Assembly: GCF_001039355.2 (NCBI RefSeq)
Contig: NW_019775387.1
Span: 17,410 to 49,909 of the forward strand
Reading direction: 5' to 3'
Length of the DNA: 32,500 nucleotides
Origin: Lingula anatina
Lineage: Eukaryota > Brachiopoda > Lingulata > Lingulida > Lingulidae
The notes beneath the pieces were generated by a model, which saw nothing but the letters and a program-made list of their open reading frames with translations, did not search any database and was not told the DNA's origin. Below are positions 32,433 through 32,500 of this stretch, piece by piece (within the stretch, counting starts at the first letter, position 1; each line of letters opens with the position of its first letter). Position numbers and translations under genes: made by a program.

Positions 32433-32500
32433 ACTGATCCGGATCCCCACCAAAAACTAATCATCTCTTCCTTGGCCTACTTCTGACAGTTCCTGAAAAT
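32433..32500. mobile_element. Start of a common dispersed repeat (LINE-tail type)
   Basis: gatccggatccccaccaaaa, then ctaatcatctcttccttgg, then ttcctgaaaat resembles a widespread repeat I recall from the 3' ends of LINE-type elements in many animals. It is cut by the window edge, so the class is uncertain. Confidence 0.4.

Noticed and set aside
1-32500. CRISPR arrays, bacterial operons, tRNA or rRNA genes
   Set aside because: None seen; tandem repeats present are minisatellites or duplications, and the genes are spliced.

Overview
This is animal nuclear DNA. Genes are split by GT..AG introns, the sequence is AT-rich, and transposon debris from several superfamilies fills the gaps. A single n at 21191 points to a draft assembly. 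The mix of DIRS-like retroelement pieces, a PIF/Harbinger element, HECT fragments, MITEs and a C-factor-type SDR would fit a marine invertebrate, perhaps a mollusc. That placement is inference and weak.

There are two clearly intact host genes. One is a three-exon short-chain dehydrogenase/reductase of the C-factor/sniffer type (minus strand, 21967 to 19657, 259 aa). The other is a thirteen-exon haspin histone H3 kinase (plus strand, 23190 to 29996, 960 aa predicted). They lie head to head across about 1.2 kb. All intron phases in both were checked by hand and are consistent.

The first 20 kb is mainly mobile and decayed sequence. In order it holds: a likely solo LTR (12-249); a hAT-like fragment; a broken protein-kinase gene (638-2939) with a palindromic MITE in one intron and a 129-bp duplicated exon; a decayed HECT C-lobe on the minus strand (5215-5999); a complete, apparently intact PIF/Harbinger transposon with target duplication (7674-11787) inserted at the edge of a DIRS-like gag remnant; a second DIRS-like gag with one stop (12966-13823); a better preserved HECT C-lobe on the plus strand (14170-14980); an unrecognised exon-like relic (15426-15688); a 1.7-kb element carrying four 146-bp repeats, each with a perfect AGGTCA direct repeat (15943-17641); and a MADF-type DNA-binding protein pseudogene running into a DIRS-type tyrosine recombinase fragment (17719-19160).

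After haspin, 30053 to the end has no convincing gene. It contains one doubtful minus-strand exon and what looks like the start of a common dispersed repeat at the right edge.

The most interesting items are the intact two-gene Harbinger element, the inverted pair of related HECT C-lobes on either side of it, and the DR1-bearing tandem array. No wholly new biological system was identified.
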